NCBI GenBank assembly: GCA_028822065.1
Contig: JAPKEL010000001.1
Span: 62,001-126,000 of the forward strand
Length of the DNA: 64,000 bases
Direction of reading: 5' to 3'
Source: Woeseiaceae bacterium
GTDB lineage: Bacteria; Pseudomonadota; Gammaproteobacteria; Steroidobacterales; Woeseiaceae
Shown here: in pieces, positions 17,876-27,113 of the stretch
How positions within the stretch are numbered: the first letter of the stretch is position 1
How the letters are laid out: each line of letters starts with the position of its first letter
The notes under the pieces: model-generated
The model's input: the letters and a program-made list of their open reading frames with translations, nothing else
What the model was told of the DNA's origin: nothing
The model's database searches: none
Translations under genes and position numbers: made by a program

Positions 17876-19423
17876 TTATTTATTTTCTGGTTTAAAGTCT
17901 TCTGGGAAGTAGTGTAACGCACTTTTTACTGGAAATGGTGTCAATCCACCCATAGCGCATAGTGACCCATCAATCATGGTTTCGCATAGATCATTAAGAA
18001 GATCTATATTTTGTGCCCTATTTTTATTGCTGATGATTTTATCAATAACTTCAACACCACGTATTGAGCCAATACGGCACGGTGTACATTTCCCGCAAGA
18101 TTCAATTGAGCAAAATTCCATAGCAAATCTTGCTTGAGTTGCCATGTCGGCAGTATCATCAAACACCACCACTCCACCATGACCAACCATTCCATCTTTA
18201 GCCGCAAATGCTTCATAATCAAGAGGTATATCCAACAAGGAGTCAGGAAAGTAAGCGCCTAGTGGCCCCCCTACTTGTACTGCGTAAATTGGTTTGCCTG
18301 ATGCTGTACCATCACCCCATTTTTCGATTAATTCACGTAAGGTTATTCCAAAGGCTACCTCAACCAAACCGCCTCGTTTAACATTACCAGATAGCTGAAA
18401 AGCCAACGTGCCTTTAGAGCGATTGATTCCATATGCTGAATAAGCCGCCCCCCCTTGATCAATAATATCTGGTATTGATGCAAGCGTGACAACATTATTG
18501 ACAACTGTGGGTTTTCCGAAAAGACCTTCAAGAGCAGGAAGAGGAGGTTTGTATCTTATCATCCCCGCTTTGCCTTCAAGGCTTTCTAGCATAGCTGTTT
18601 CTTCTCCACAAACATAAGAGCCACCACCAATATGAATATCTATCTCAAAATCAAATCCACTGGCTTGAATATTTTTACCTAACCAGTGATGTTTTTTTGC
18701 GGTTTTTATAGCTGATGTGAGGATTGAATGAGCATTCGGGTATTCTGATCGAAGGTATATGTAACCTTTATTGGCACCCACGGTAAATCCAGCAATAGCC
18801 ATACCCTCAATAAGGGCCATTGGATCGCTTTCCATAAGTATTCTGTCTGAGAAAGTGCCGCTATCACCTTCATCGGCATTACAGGCGATATATTTTTGAT
18901 CGCCTTCTGCATTAGCGACTGTTTGCCATTTGATAGCAGTTGGAAAACCTGCTCCACCTCGTCCTCTTAATCCTGATTTTTCAAGCTCTTTGAGGATATG
19001 ATTAGAGCCTTTTTTGAGTGCTATCTTTAACCCATTAAAACCCCTGTTTGTTGTGTAATCATCGAAAGACATAGGATCAATAAGCCCACATTTTCTAAAT
19101 GTCCATCTTTGTTGATTCTTAAGATAATCGATTTGGTCTGTATTACCTAGTTTGAGGGGGTGTGTTCCACCATTTAAGAAATCAGCATTAAAAAGATCAA
19201 TTACATCTTCTTCTGAAACGGGACCATAAGCAATGCGATGATTTTTGACTTCAATCTCGATGAGCGGTTCAAGCCAGCTCATACCCCATGTACCATTACG
19301 AATAATCGTTACTTCTTTTTTTTGTTTTTGCGCTATTTTCTCGATTTTCTTCGCAACTTCATCGCCGCCCATAGAAATTGATGCAGTATCTCGAGGAATG
19401 AATATTTTGGTTGATGCAGTCAT
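17876..19423 (-). CDS. fdsB: Formate dehydrogenase beta subunit (NuoF-like, FMN/NAD site)
   Basis: A 515-residue homologue of complex I NuoF. It holds the NADH/FMN-binding GLRGRGGAGFPTAIKW, the YVCGEETAMLESLEG element, and the 4Fe-4S motif ESCGKCTPCRIG near the C-terminus. An N-terminal extension of about 120 residues resembles the thioredoxin-like fold seen in FdsB/HoxF. In the Fds complex this subunit passes electrons from the alpha subunit to NAD+. Its start overlaps the fdsG stop region by one base and it ends 8 nt before fdsA, showing a tight operon. Confidence 0.94.
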   Translation of the reverse strand: MTASTKIFIPRDTASISMGGDEVAKKIEKIAQKQKKEVTIIRNGTWGMSWLEPLIEIEVKNHRIAYGPVSEEDVIDLFNADFLNGGTHPLKLGNTDQIDYLKNQQRWTFRKCGLIDPMSFDDYTTNRGFNGLKIALKKGSNHILKELEKSGLRGRGGAGFPTAIKWQTVANAEGDQKYIACNADEGDSGTFSDRILMESDPMALIEGMAIAGFTVGANKGYIYLRSEYPNAHSILTSAIKTAKKHHWLGKNIQASGFDFEIDIHIGGGSYVCGEETAMLESLEGKAGMIRYKPPLPALEGLFGKPTVVNNVVTLASIPDIIDQGGAAYSAYGINRSKGTLAFQLSGNVKRGGLVEVAFGITLRELIEKWGDGTASGKPIYAVQVGGPLGAYFPDSLLDIPLDYEAFAAKDGMVGHGGVVVFDDTADMATQARFAMEFCSIESCGKCTPCRIGSIRGVEVIDKIISNKNRAQNIDLLNDLCETMIDGSLCAMGGLTPFPVKSALHYFPEDFKPENK

Positions 19424-19884
19424 TACTTTAAACCAACTATTTGATTGAATTTCTTTGTATCAACCTTACCGTAAACCTTTTCATCAATCATAATTGCGGG
19501 AGAGCAGGCGCAATTTCCTAAGCAATAGATTGGCTCCAAGGTATACGCATTATTTTCCGAGGTTTCATGTAATTTAATTCCCAGCGCTTTTTCAGCATGA
19601 GCAGTTAACTGTCGACTGCCCATTGCTTGACAGGCCTCAGCTTGACAGATCTTTATTATTTTTTCGCCAGCCTCTGTGGTGCGGAAATCATGATAAAAGC
19701 TAACTGTGCCATGTATCTCAGCTCTAGATAGGTTGATTTCTTTGGCGATTAATCTTATGGCTGATTCACTAATATAAGAAAATTTAACCACAAAAGCTTG
19801 CAGAATTTGGACTAACATTTTTGGTTTTGCGCCAACTTCATGAATAATTTCAAGGGCAATCTTTTCGTTGTATTTATGTCTCAT
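19423..19884 (-). CDS. fdsG: Formate dehydrogenase gamma subunit (NuoE-like [2Fe-2S] protein)
   Basis: A 153-residue thioredoxin-fold [2Fe-2S] protein of the NuoE/HoxE family. The four cluster cysteines are visible: CQAEAC (C-x4-C) near residue 80 and CLGNCAC near residues 121-127. HGTVSFYHDF is also conserved in FdsG. It pairs with the NuoF-like FdsB to form the NAD+-reducing module. It is the second gene of the operon, after fdhD. Confidence 0.92.
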   Translation of the reverse strand: MRHKYNEKIALEIIHEVGAKPKMLVQILQAFVVKFSYISESAIRLIAKEINLSRAEIHGTVSFYHDFRTTEAGEKIIKICQAEACQAMGSRQLTAHAEKALGIKLHETSENNAYTLEPIYCLGNCACSPAIMIDEKVYGKVDTKKFNQIVGLK

Positions 19885-19898
19885 ATTCTGTTGTACTT

Positions 19899-20744
19899 CT
19901 AATTATTAATTCTTTTGGATGTAGAGTAGATATTAAATTTCTTGTTCCTTAGAAAACCAATCAAGGTGATGTTAAATTTTTCCGCTAAACTGATTGCTAG
20001 GCTAGATGGAGCACTGACAGCAGCAAGCATTGGTATTCCAGCAACTATAGTTTTTTGCATTAGCTCAAAACTTGTTCTACCTGAAACAATTATACCTAAT
20101 TCACTTGCTGGAAGCTTTTTTCTTCTGAGCATTGCCCCAATAATTTTATCCACCGCATTGTGCCGTCCCACATCTTCTCGAACAAGAATAATTTCACCAT
20201 GTGCATTAAAGAGTGCTGCGGCATGTAACCCACCTGTTTTGCCAAATATAATTTGCTGTTCTCTGAGTTTTTCAGGCAAATCAGTCAGAGCAGATCGGTG
20301 GATAGAAAAATTACTTTTGTTTGTTTGGCAGCCCTTATTATAGATGGCTTCAATTGAAGTTTTACCGCATACCCCACAACTGGAGGTAGTATAAAAATGC
20401 CTAGTTAGACTATCTGCATCAATTGTAACCGAGGGCTTGATTGATACTCGGACAATATTCTTTGTGCCGCTTTCTTTATCAACCTCACCAACCACGTCAA
20501 TTGATTCAATATCTTCAGTACCATGAATAATTGACTCAGTAAAAAGAAAGCCCGTAGCCAAATCTTCATCATGCCCTGGTGTTCGCATGGTCACCGAAAT
20601 GCTTTTTGCAGCTGACGAAGTTTTAGTTTCGGAGCATAATTGAATTTCTAGGGGCTCTTCTATAGCCACCTGGTCTAATGCAGAAATTACTTTACTGTTA
20701 TCAAATTTCGTAATTTGAATGCTTTTATGGCGGTTTATTGTCAT
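19899..20744 (-). CDS. fdhD: Formate dehydrogenase accessory sulfurtransferase
   Basis: FdhD transfers sulfur from IscS to the bis-MGD cofactor of formate dehydrogenase. The 281-residue protein shows the defining SSCGVCGKTSIEAI (CxxC), the RTPGHDEDLATGFLFTE start and EDVGRHNAVDKIIG, the cofactor-binding loop. I chose the ATG at 20744 rather than the one 12 codons upstream (20780), because family members start close to the ITKFD strand. It leads the fds operon, unlike the Cupriavidus-type order in which it follows fdsA. No fdsD-like small gene was found. Confidence 0.92.
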   Translation of the reverse strand: MTINRHKSIQITKFDNSKVISALDQVAIEEPLEIQLCSETKTSSAAKSISVTMRTPGHDEDLATGFLFTESIIHGTEDIESIDVVGEVDKESGTKNIVRVSIKPSVTIDADSLTRHFYTTSSCGVCGKTSIEAIYNKGCQTNKSNFSIHRSALTDLPEKLREQQIIFGKTGGLHAAALFNAHGEIILVREDVGRHNAVDKIIGAMLRRKKLPASELGIIVSGRTSFELMQKTIVAGIPMLAAVSAPSSLAISLAEKFNITLIGFLRNKKFNIYSTSKRINN

Positions 20745-20897
20745 GAATTTATTATAATACGGATCTGAATGGCATGGCACTTAAAGAACCAATTAAGTTT
20801 TTGTGTTATTGCTTTAATTTTATGGTTTGTAAACGCTATTATTAGCATCTAATAACCATTAGAATAAATTCAAATCCTAATTGCGGAGATGATACCG

Positions 20898-22079
20898 GTG
20901 TTTGAAAAATTTTCCTTAGTTCCTCCTGATCCAATTTTAAAGTTAATTGTTGAGCACAAGAATGATACACGTTCCAATAAAATAGATTTAGGGGTAGGCG
21001 TCTTTCGAGATGCGTCAGGAAAAACTCCAATTATGGGTGTTGTAAAAGAAGCGGAACGTTATTTATTGGATACACAACAATCGAAAGCCTATATTGGATT
21101 GGCGGGCGACGCAGATTTTAATCTTGCTATGCAAAATCTTATTTTAGATCAGAGTGTAACTGATGATCGTTTTGCAACCATTCAAACAGCTGGAGGTTCG
21201 ACTTCGCTTCGAGTTGCAATAGAATTGATACGAAAATCAACAAAAGATCTAACTGTATGGGTCAGTGAACCAACTTGGAATAATCATATACCGATACTGG
21301 ATAGTGTTGGAGTTAATGTTGATATATATCCTTACTATGATGTTATTAATAACCAACTCAATTTTGAGGGCTTTATAGAGTGCTTGAATAACATTCCTTC
21401 TGGAGATGTCGTGTTATTACATGCTTGTTGTCATAATCCTACAGGCATGGATCCGACGCCTGAGCAATGGCAAGAAATTACTGAAGTGATTGCAAAACGT
21501 AAGATAATCCCTTTAATTGATAATGCTTATCAGGGCTTAGCAAATGGTTTATCTGAAGATGCTTTTGCGATTAAATTAATGGCCGAAAAGGTTGATGAGA
21601 TGCTTATTGCTAGTTCTTGTTCTAAGAATTTTGGTCTTTATAGGGATCGTGCTGGGACTTTAACGATTGTCTCGGAAAATGCAAAAACTAATTTACATGC
21701 TCGTAGCCATGCTTTAAAAATTATTCGAACAATGTGTTCTGTTCCTCCGGATCATGGATGTGCAGTTGTCAGTCATATCTTAAATAATAATGAATTGCGA
21801 GATAGATGGATAATTGAATTGGGTGAAGTAAAAGATCGCTTAAAAGAAATGAGAGTACTCCTAAATCAGGCTCTGAATGATAGAACGGCTGATTTTGACT
21901 CTTCACACCTTACTAAGGCGAATGGAATGTTTTCATATCTTGGGGTGAATTCTGAGCAAGTCCAAGAAATGAAAATCAAGCATGGTGTCTATATGGAAGG
22001 GGCTGGACGTATTAATTTAGCCGGTATCACAAAAGAGAATGTGAATGCTCTTGCTGATGCTATTATTGATGTGCTTTAG
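20898..22079 (+). CDS. Aromatic/aspartate aminotransferase (class I, subgroup Ib)
   Basis: A PLP enzyme of about 393 residues with the AspC/TyrB layout: KIDLGVGVFRDASGKTPIM at the start, CCHNPTGMDPTPEQW in the middle, and the Schiff-base lysine in SSCSKNFGLYRDRAGT (about residue 242). It transfers amino groups between aspartate or aromatic amino acids and 2-oxoglutarate. Start choice: an in-frame ATG at 20889 abuts the GGAG Shine-Dalgarno sequence (20885-20888) with no spacer, whereas GTG 20898 lies 9 nt after it; I prefer the GTG. Which amino acid is preferred is not visible. Confidence 0.88.
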   Translation: MFEKFSLVPPDPILKLIVEHKNDTRSNKIDLGVGVFRDASGKTPIMGVVKEAERYLLDTQQSKAYIGLAGDADFNLAMQNLILDQSVTDDRFATIQTAGGSTSLRVAIELIRKSTKDLTVWVSEPTWNNHIPILDSVGVNVDIYPYYDVINNQLNFEGFIECLNNIPSGDVVLLHACCHNPTGMDPTPEQWQEITEVIAKRKIIPLIDNAYQGLANGLSEDAFAIKLMAEKVDEMLIASSCSKNFGLYRDRAGTLTIVSENAKTNLHARSHALKIIRTMCSVPPDHGCAVVSHILNNNELRDRWIIELGEVKDRLKEMRVLLNQALNDRTADFDSSHLTKANGMFSYLGVNSEQVQEMKIKHGVYMEGAGRINLAGITKENVNALADAIIDVL

Positions 22080-22543
22080 TTTAAGAAGAGAATTTTATCA
22101 TTTCTTTGTAAGCCAAGATTTTCGGTAACTCCACCAGCTAACTCAAGGACATATTGTACCGGTTCCTTTGATCTTATTGTTTGCAAGGACAATGGCTCTG
22201 TTGTTTTCATGATTGATGATATGTCTCCATTTGCCTTTATAAAAAGCATATCCAAGGGTATATAGGTATTTTTCATCCACATAGCCCTCATTCTTTCTTC
22301 TGGATATATAAATAACATCCCAGTATGCTCTGATAATATTTTGACGTGCATTAAACCTCTAGCTTGTTGTTTTTGGGTGGTCGCTAACCATACTGTAAGG
22401 CGTATACAGGTTAGATTTGAAGAAGAAATAATGATATTTTTTTTGGTAAAATCTCTATCCAGCTCTTCATTTGAATGGCATAAATTACTGACTATTAAGA
22501 AAGTGAGTAGTAAAATGCTTTTTTTGAGTGTATTTCTTGTCAT
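22076..22543 (-). CDS. DUF192 family secreted protein
   Basis: A 155-residue protein with an N-terminal signal peptide (ILLLTFLIVSNLCHS). The mature part matches DUF192: RLTVWLATTQKQQARGLMHV followed by GMLFIYPEERMRAMWMKNT and IPLDMLFI. The family is small, often periplasmic or membrane-anchored, and without a firmly established biochemical role. The gene is convergent with the aminotransferase gene (4-nt overlap of ends) and divergent from the moxR operon. No function is claimed. Confidence 0.8.
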   Translation of the reverse strand: MTRNTLKKSILLLTFLIVSNLCHSNEELDRDFTKKNIIISSSNLTCIRLTVWLATTQKQQARGLMHVKILSEHTGMLFIYPEERMRAMWMKNTYIPLDMLFIKANGDISSIMKTTEPLSLQTIRSKEPVQYVLELAGGVTENLGLQRNDKILFLN

Positions 22544-22652
22544 TTCTTTAATTATTTTTTTGTTTTGATGTTTAATACAATGGCATCTTTAGTTTAAAAT
22601 AAATATAAAATAGATTATATGGTAAACCGCCTTTTTTATTAGGAGTAACTGC

Positions 22653-23621
22653 ATGACCGTATTGGAAAAATTACAACAGCTTGAGAAACATTCAAGCAAT
22701 CTAATCATTGGCCAATCAAAATTGATTAATCGTATGCTTATTGCTTTATTGTGTGATGGGCATCTTTTGGTTGAGGGAGCCCCTGGCCTGGCAAAGACTA
22801 GGGCTATAAAAGTTCTTGCAGATAGTATCGAGGGGAGTTTCAATCGATTACAGTTCACCCCTGATTTATTGCCAGCTGATCTTACCGGCACAGAAATTTA
22901 TCGACCCCAAAATGGGTCATTTGAATTTCGTGAAGGTCCGTTGTTCCATAATTTAATTCTTGCTGATGAAATTAATAGAGCTCCAGCAAAAGTCCAATCT
23001 GCATTATTGGAAGCTATGGAAGAGCGCCAAATTAGTGTTGGAAATAAGAGTTATAAATTATCCAAATTGTTCTTAGTAATGGCCACACAAAATCCAATCG
23101 AGCAGGAAGGGACTTATCCTTTGCCAGAAGCTCAGTTAGATCGTTTCTTATTACATGTTGAAGTTGGGTACCCTTCTATTGAGGATGAACGACGTATTTT
23201 AATATTAAATAGAAATGAGGCAAAATTGGACAATAAGAGTACTTTTGAACCTTCAACATTGTTATCAGAAAAATCAATTCTTGAAGCAAGACAACAAATA
23301 TTAGCTCTTCATCAATCCGACGACTTGGAAAAATATATTGTAAATTTAGTCGTTGCAACTAGAGATCCTGGAAAAGCTGATTCAAGTTTAGCGGGGCAGA
23401 TTTTATATGGTGCTAGCCCGCGTGCATGCATGGGAATAGATCGTGCTGCTCGAGCCTGTGCATGGCTAAAAGGTAAAGATTATGTTGGGCCTGAGGATAT
23501 TCAGGAAGTGGCTCCCGATGTTTTGAGACATCGTTTGGTTTTGAGTTTTGAGGCTGAGGCCGATGGTGTAACCGCCAACCAAATAATCGATAAGTTACTC
23601 AATAATATTGGTGTACCTTAA
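22653..23621 (+). CDS. moxR: MoxR family AAA+ ATPase
   Basis: A 322-residue AAA+ ATPase. Walker A is GAPGLAKT (42-49), Walker B LILADEINRAP (101-111), sensor 1 ATQNPIEQEGTYPLPEAQLD and arginine finger in DRFLLHVEV. MoxR proteins work as chaperones with von Willebrand factor A (VWA) partners in maturation of complexes. It heads a seven-gene same-strand run with DUF58, DUF4381 and batA-D, the standard 'aerotolerance' arrangement. TTAGGAG supplies the ribosome site. Confidence 0.9.
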   Translation: MTVLEKLQQLEKHSSNLIIGQSKLINRMLIALLCDGHLLVEGAPGLAKTRAIKVLADSIEGSFNRLQFTPDLLPADLTGTEIYRPQNGSFEFREGPLFHNLILADEINRAPAKVQSALLEAMEERQISVGNKSYKLSKLFLVMATQNPIEQEGTYPLPEAQLDRFLLHVEVGYPSIEDERRILILNRNEAKLDNKSTFEPSTLLSEKSILEARQQILALHQSDDLEKYIVNLVVATRDPGKADSSLAGQILYGASPRACMGIDRAARACAWLKGKDYVGPEDIQEVAPDVLRHRLVLSFEAEADGVTANQIIDKLLNNIGVP

Positions 23622-23638
23622 ATTGACGGGATCTATTT

Positions 23639-24598
23639 ATGTCTCAAATAGAAGTAAAATCAATGCCATCTCCAGTTAGAGTAACTCAAAGGGATCTGAT
23701 TATGCTGAGTAATACAGCTAAAGTGATTCCCCTTGATGCACTGCGTATAAAATCATTGCAAGCCGGATCTTATGTGTCCCAATTCAAAGGACGAGGCATG
23801 GAATTTGACGAGTCGAGGCCTTATCAACCTGGAGATGACCCACGTAATATTGATTGGCGTGTTACTGCAAGAAGTACTGAGGCCTATACCAAGCTCTATC
23901 GAGAAGAAAGAGAAAGGCCGGTGTATGTAGTGACTGATTTAAGAAGTAATATGCATTTTGCAACGCGAGGGCGCTTTAAATCAGTAGCGGCAAGTTATGT
24001 GGCTGGTTGCATTAGTTGGGCCGCTCATCATCGTGGTGATCGACTAGGTGGAATCGTATTTGGCGATAATATTTGCAAAGAGGTTAGACCGAGAATTGGT
24101 CGTCAAGCAGCATTGCGTTATATACATCATGTTGCTGAGCATCCAGATTGGAATGCTACTTTATCCATTGATGAATCTATTCAGCATGCATCATTTTTGA
24201 AAGCAACAACCGCATTGAGACGGGTAGTAAGACCCGGAAGTTTGGTGGTGATTATTAGTGATTTCATGGGATTTTCAGGCATGTGTCATTCTTCATTAGC
24301 TAAGCTTGCCCGGCATAATGAATTATTAGCTATTTTTATTAGTGATCCGATTGAAATGATTCCACCACCACCGGGGCGATATCGTATTGTATCTGCGGGA
24401 CAAGATAGATTAATTGAAACCTATTCAAAACAAGCTAGAAATCAGTATGCCAATGCTTTTATTGAGCGAAAAAATGATTTGGTTAATTTTTTTCGACGTT
24501 ATGGTATTCATCACATGTCAATTTCTACTGATGAGGATCCTATCGAGGCAATAAAAAATTCTCTGGGTAGGCAACGAAAACGTCAAGGCAAAAGATAA
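23639..24598 (+). CDS. DUF58 domain protein of the MoxR-Bat operon
   Basis: This 319-residue protein has the DUF58 signature FKGRGMEFDESRPYQPGDD followed by PRNIDWRVTARS, around residues 48-80. The C-terminal half (VVRPGSLVVIISDFMG) has a degenerate VWA-like fold. DUF58 proteins nearly always sit next to MoxR and are thought to be its direct partner. No transmembrane segments or signal peptide are evident, unlike longer DUF58 proteins with two N-terminal membrane helices. Function is inferred only from context. Confidence 0.85.
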   Translation: MSQIEVKSMPSPVRVTQRDLIMLSNTAKVIPLDALRIKSLQAGSYVSQFKGRGMEFDESRPYQPGDDPRNIDWRVTARSTEAYTKLYREERERPVYVVTDLRSNMHFATRGRFKSVAASYVAGCISWAAHHRGDRLGGIVFGDNICKEVRPRIGRQAALRYIHHVAEHPDWNATLSIDESIQHASFLKATTALRRVVRPGSLVVIISDFMGFSGMCHSSLAKLARHNELLAIFISDPIEMIPPPPGRYRIVSAGQDRLIETYSKQARNQYANAFIERKNDLVNFFRRYGIHHMSISTDEDPIEAIKNSLGRQRKRQGKR

Positions 24599-24600
24599 AT

Positions 24601-25095
24601 ATGGATCCAACTGCAATACCTATAAGAGATATTCGTTATCCTAATGAACTTGATTGGTGGCCTTTGGCCATAGGTTGGTGGTTAGTTATTATTATTGTAT
24701 TTCTGACTGCTGTTTTTCTGGGGTATAAGTTATATAAAAGATGGATCAGTAATCATGCACGTAGAATTGCTTTAAGAGAATTAAAGATAATTGAGGATAA
24801 TTTTAGCTTATCTAACGATGCGGTTGTCTTATTGCAAGAGTTATCAACTTTATTAAGACGTACTATTTTGGCTTACTCGCCTAGGAATAAAATGGCAGGA
24901 TTGGTTGGTGAGCAGTGGCTTATTTTTTTAGATCAAGGGCTCGATGAGAAGTTTTTTTCTCAAGGTATTGGCAAGCAATTAACATCAGTACCTTATCGAA
25001 ATAAAGATGCATCTCAATTAAGAGATATGAGCGCATTATTGAATATTGTTAAATTACGAATCGAAACCCCGATTAGTCAAAAGGATGTCAACTGA
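24601..25095 (+). CDS. DUF4381 membrane protein of the Bat operon
   Basis: A 164-residue protein with a short N-terminal segment rich in Pro/Trp (LDWWPLAIGWWLVI), then one membrane helix (VIIIVFLTAVFLGYKL) and a cytosolic domain with LLRRTILAY. This matches DUF4381, a constant companion of MoxR-DUF58-BatA operons in Gammaproteobacteria. It starts 2 nt after the DUF58 gene and its end overlaps batA. Its exact role is unknown. Confidence 0.8.
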   Translation: MDPTAIPIRDIRYPNELDWWPLAIGWWLVIIIVFLTAVFLGYKLYKRWISNHARRIALRELKIIEDNFSLSNDAVVLLQELSTLLRRTILAYSPRNKMAGLVGEQWLIFLDQGLDEKFFSQGIGKQLTSVPYRNKDASQLRDMSALLNIVKLRIETPISQKDVN

Positions 25096-26123
25096 TGTGG
25101 ACATTGGCATGGCCATGGATGTTATTAGGATTGCCTTTACCTTTTATGGTGAGGCGATTCCTCCCACCCTCTAATGAAACAAATGAATCTGGATTGAAAG
25201 TTCCAAGTTTTGTTTTATTTTCAATATTAATTAATAGACCTTCAGCTGAGCAATATACAAATTGGCGACTCTGGATTGGTTTGATTGCCTGGTGTCTTCT
25301 TGTGTTGGCCAGTGCAAGACCTGAGCGTATTGGAGATGAAGTTGAAATCCCAGTTTCTGGCAGAAATTTAATGTTGGCAGTGGATTTATCTGGAAGCATG
25401 GATGCTAAAGATTTTGAGCTTGGGGGAAGAAGGGTTGATCGTTTAACAGCAACCAAAGCTGTGGCAAGTGACTTTATAACGAGGCGGAAAGGCGATCGTA
25501 TTGGACTTATTCTCTTTGGTGAACAGGCGTACCTCCAAGTACCATTAACACTTGATCGTGAGACAGTGAAAACTCTGCTTTTAGAAGCATTTATAGGATT
25601 GGCTGGAGAAAAAACGGCTATCGGAGATGCAATTACTTTAGCTGTTAAGAGAATTCATGATCAACAAGAAGAAGGGACAAAACAAGTGCTTATTCTGTTA
25701 ACGGATGGCGCAAATACGGCTGGTGAAATTGAACCATTAAAGGCAGCTGAGTTGGCCCAAAATATAGGACTACGAATATATACTATTGGTATTGGGGCAG
25801 ATCAGATGGTTGTTTCATCATTAACTGGAGGATTGCGGCGCGTTAACCCATCTGCCGATCTTGATGAGACAACATTGAATGAAATAGCTGAGAAAACTGG
25901 TGGAAGATATTTTCGGGCAAAGGATACTTCGTCTTTACAAGAGATTTATCGCCTACTTGATGATATTGAGCCAGTCCCTGAACCTGAAGCTGGTTTTAGG
26001 CCAGTACAGTCGTTCTTTTTTTGGCCACTTGGGTTGTCACTTATAATCAGCATTTGTCTGGCATTAATGAATTTGTTTGAAAATGGTGGTTTGAGCCGAA
26101 TGCGTGAGGCAATAAGACAATGA
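25095..26123 (+). CDS. batA: BatA, membrane VWA protein
   Basis: A 342-residue protein with membrane helices at both ends (WPWMLLGLPLPFMV and LWIGLIAWCLLVLAS at the N-terminus; FFFWPLGLSLIISICLAL at the C-terminus) and a VWA domain between. The MIDAS metal site is intact: DLSGSMD at residues 97-103 and LTDGANTAGE. Bat proteins were named for Bacteroides aerotolerance; the complex is thought to handle envelope or oxidative stress, but the mechanism is unproven. It overlaps batB by 4 nt. Confidence 0.9.
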   Translation: MWTLAWPWMLLGLPLPFMVRRFLPPSNETNESGLKVPSFVLFSILINRPSAEQYTNWRLWIGLIAWCLLVLASARPERIGDEVEIPVSGRNLMLAVDLSGSMDAKDFELGGRRVDRLTATKAVASDFITRRKGDRIGLILFGEQAYLQVPLTLDRETVKTLLLEAFIGLAGEKTAIGDAITLAVKRIHDQQEEGTKQVLILLTDGANTAGEIEPLKAAELAQNIGLRIYTIGIGADQMVVSSLTGGLRRVNPSADLDETTLNEIAEKTGGRYFRAKDTSSLQEIYRLLDDIEPVPEPEAGFRPVQSFFFWPLGLSLIISICLALMNLFENGGLSRMREAIRQ

Positions 26124-27109
26124 ATTATGCTGATTTTCATTTCTTGAGGCCGGAATGGTTAATTATTTTGCCATTTATGCTGGGATTAATTTTTCTTTTT
26201 AAGACACAGTTATTATCATCTGGGAATTGGCTTAAACTGGTTGAGCCAGAATTAATTCCTTATGTTTTATCGCGTCATCAATTGCAGGAAAAGAAATATA
26301 AATGGTGGTTAATTTCAATGACAATAATATTGACATTAGCCGCCTTGGCTGGACCAACATGGGAAAGGCTTGAGCAGCCAGCTTTTAGAATGGATCAGTC
26401 TCTAGTAGTTGCCCTTGATTTATCTAGATCAATGAATGCACAAGATATATATCCAGATCGAATAACAAGAGCACGCTTAAAAGTTTTGGATATCTTAAAG
26501 CGACGCCAAAGTGCACAGGTGGCATTGATTGTTTATTCTGCTAATGCATTCACTGTGACACCTTTAACTACAGACTCAAAGACAATTGCCTCATTGGTAG
26601 GAAGTTTGGATACAAAAATTATGCCAAGTCGGGGGAGTTATCCTGCTGCTGCTATCGATAAGGGTATGCAATTACTTAAACAGGCAGGCGTGATAAATGG
26701 TGAGGTGTTATTGGTTACAGACGGAGGAAGTACTTCTGCAGCAATGGCCTCTGCCAAAAAGTTGAAAGAAGAAGGCTATAGTCTCTCTATATTGGGTGTA
26801 GGATCACTTAATGGTGCGCCTATACCACAAGAGGATGGCGGTTTTATTACTGATCGTAATGGCCAAATTGCCGTAGCAAAACTAGCTATGGAGGATTTGA
26901 AGGAATTGACCCGAATTGGTGGTGGAAAATACGTCAGCCTAACAGCTGATGATCGAGATTTAGACTCATTATTATCGAATAGAATTACTTCGAGTAAGAA
27001 AAGTGATCAATCATTAGCCACGGACCAATGGAATGAATTTGGACCATGGTTATTATTAATTATTATGCCTATCGCTTCTTTAGCGTTTCGTCGTGGATGG
27101 ATTTTTTAA
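26120..27109 (+). CDS. batB: BatB, membrane VWA protein
   Basis: This 329-residue protein has the same architecture as BatA: two N-terminal membrane helices (LIILPFMLGLIFLF; WWLISMTIILTLAALAG), a VWA domain with MIDAS DLSRSMN (100-106) and LLVTDGGST, and a C-terminal helix (WLLLIIMPIASLAF). BatA and BatB are thought to form a membrane complex with BatC and BatD. Overlaps at both ends indicate translational coupling. Confidence 0.9.
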   Translation: MNYADFHFLRPEWLIILPFMLGLIFLFKTQLLSSGNWLKLVEPELIPYVLSRHQLQEKKYKWWLISMTIILTLAALAGPTWERLEQPAFRMDQSLVVALDLSRSMNAQDIYPDRITRARLKVLDILKRRQSAQVALIVYSANAFTVTPLTTDSKTIASLVGSLDTKIMPSRGSYPAAAIDKGMQLLKQAGVINGEVLLVTDGGSTSAAMASAKKLKEEGYSLSILGVGSLNGAPIPQEDGGFITDRNGQIAVAKLAMEDLKELTRIGGGKYVSLTADDRDLDSLLSNRITSSKKSDQSLATDQWNEFGPWLLLIIMPIASLAFRRGWIF

Positions 27110-27113
27110 AGCT

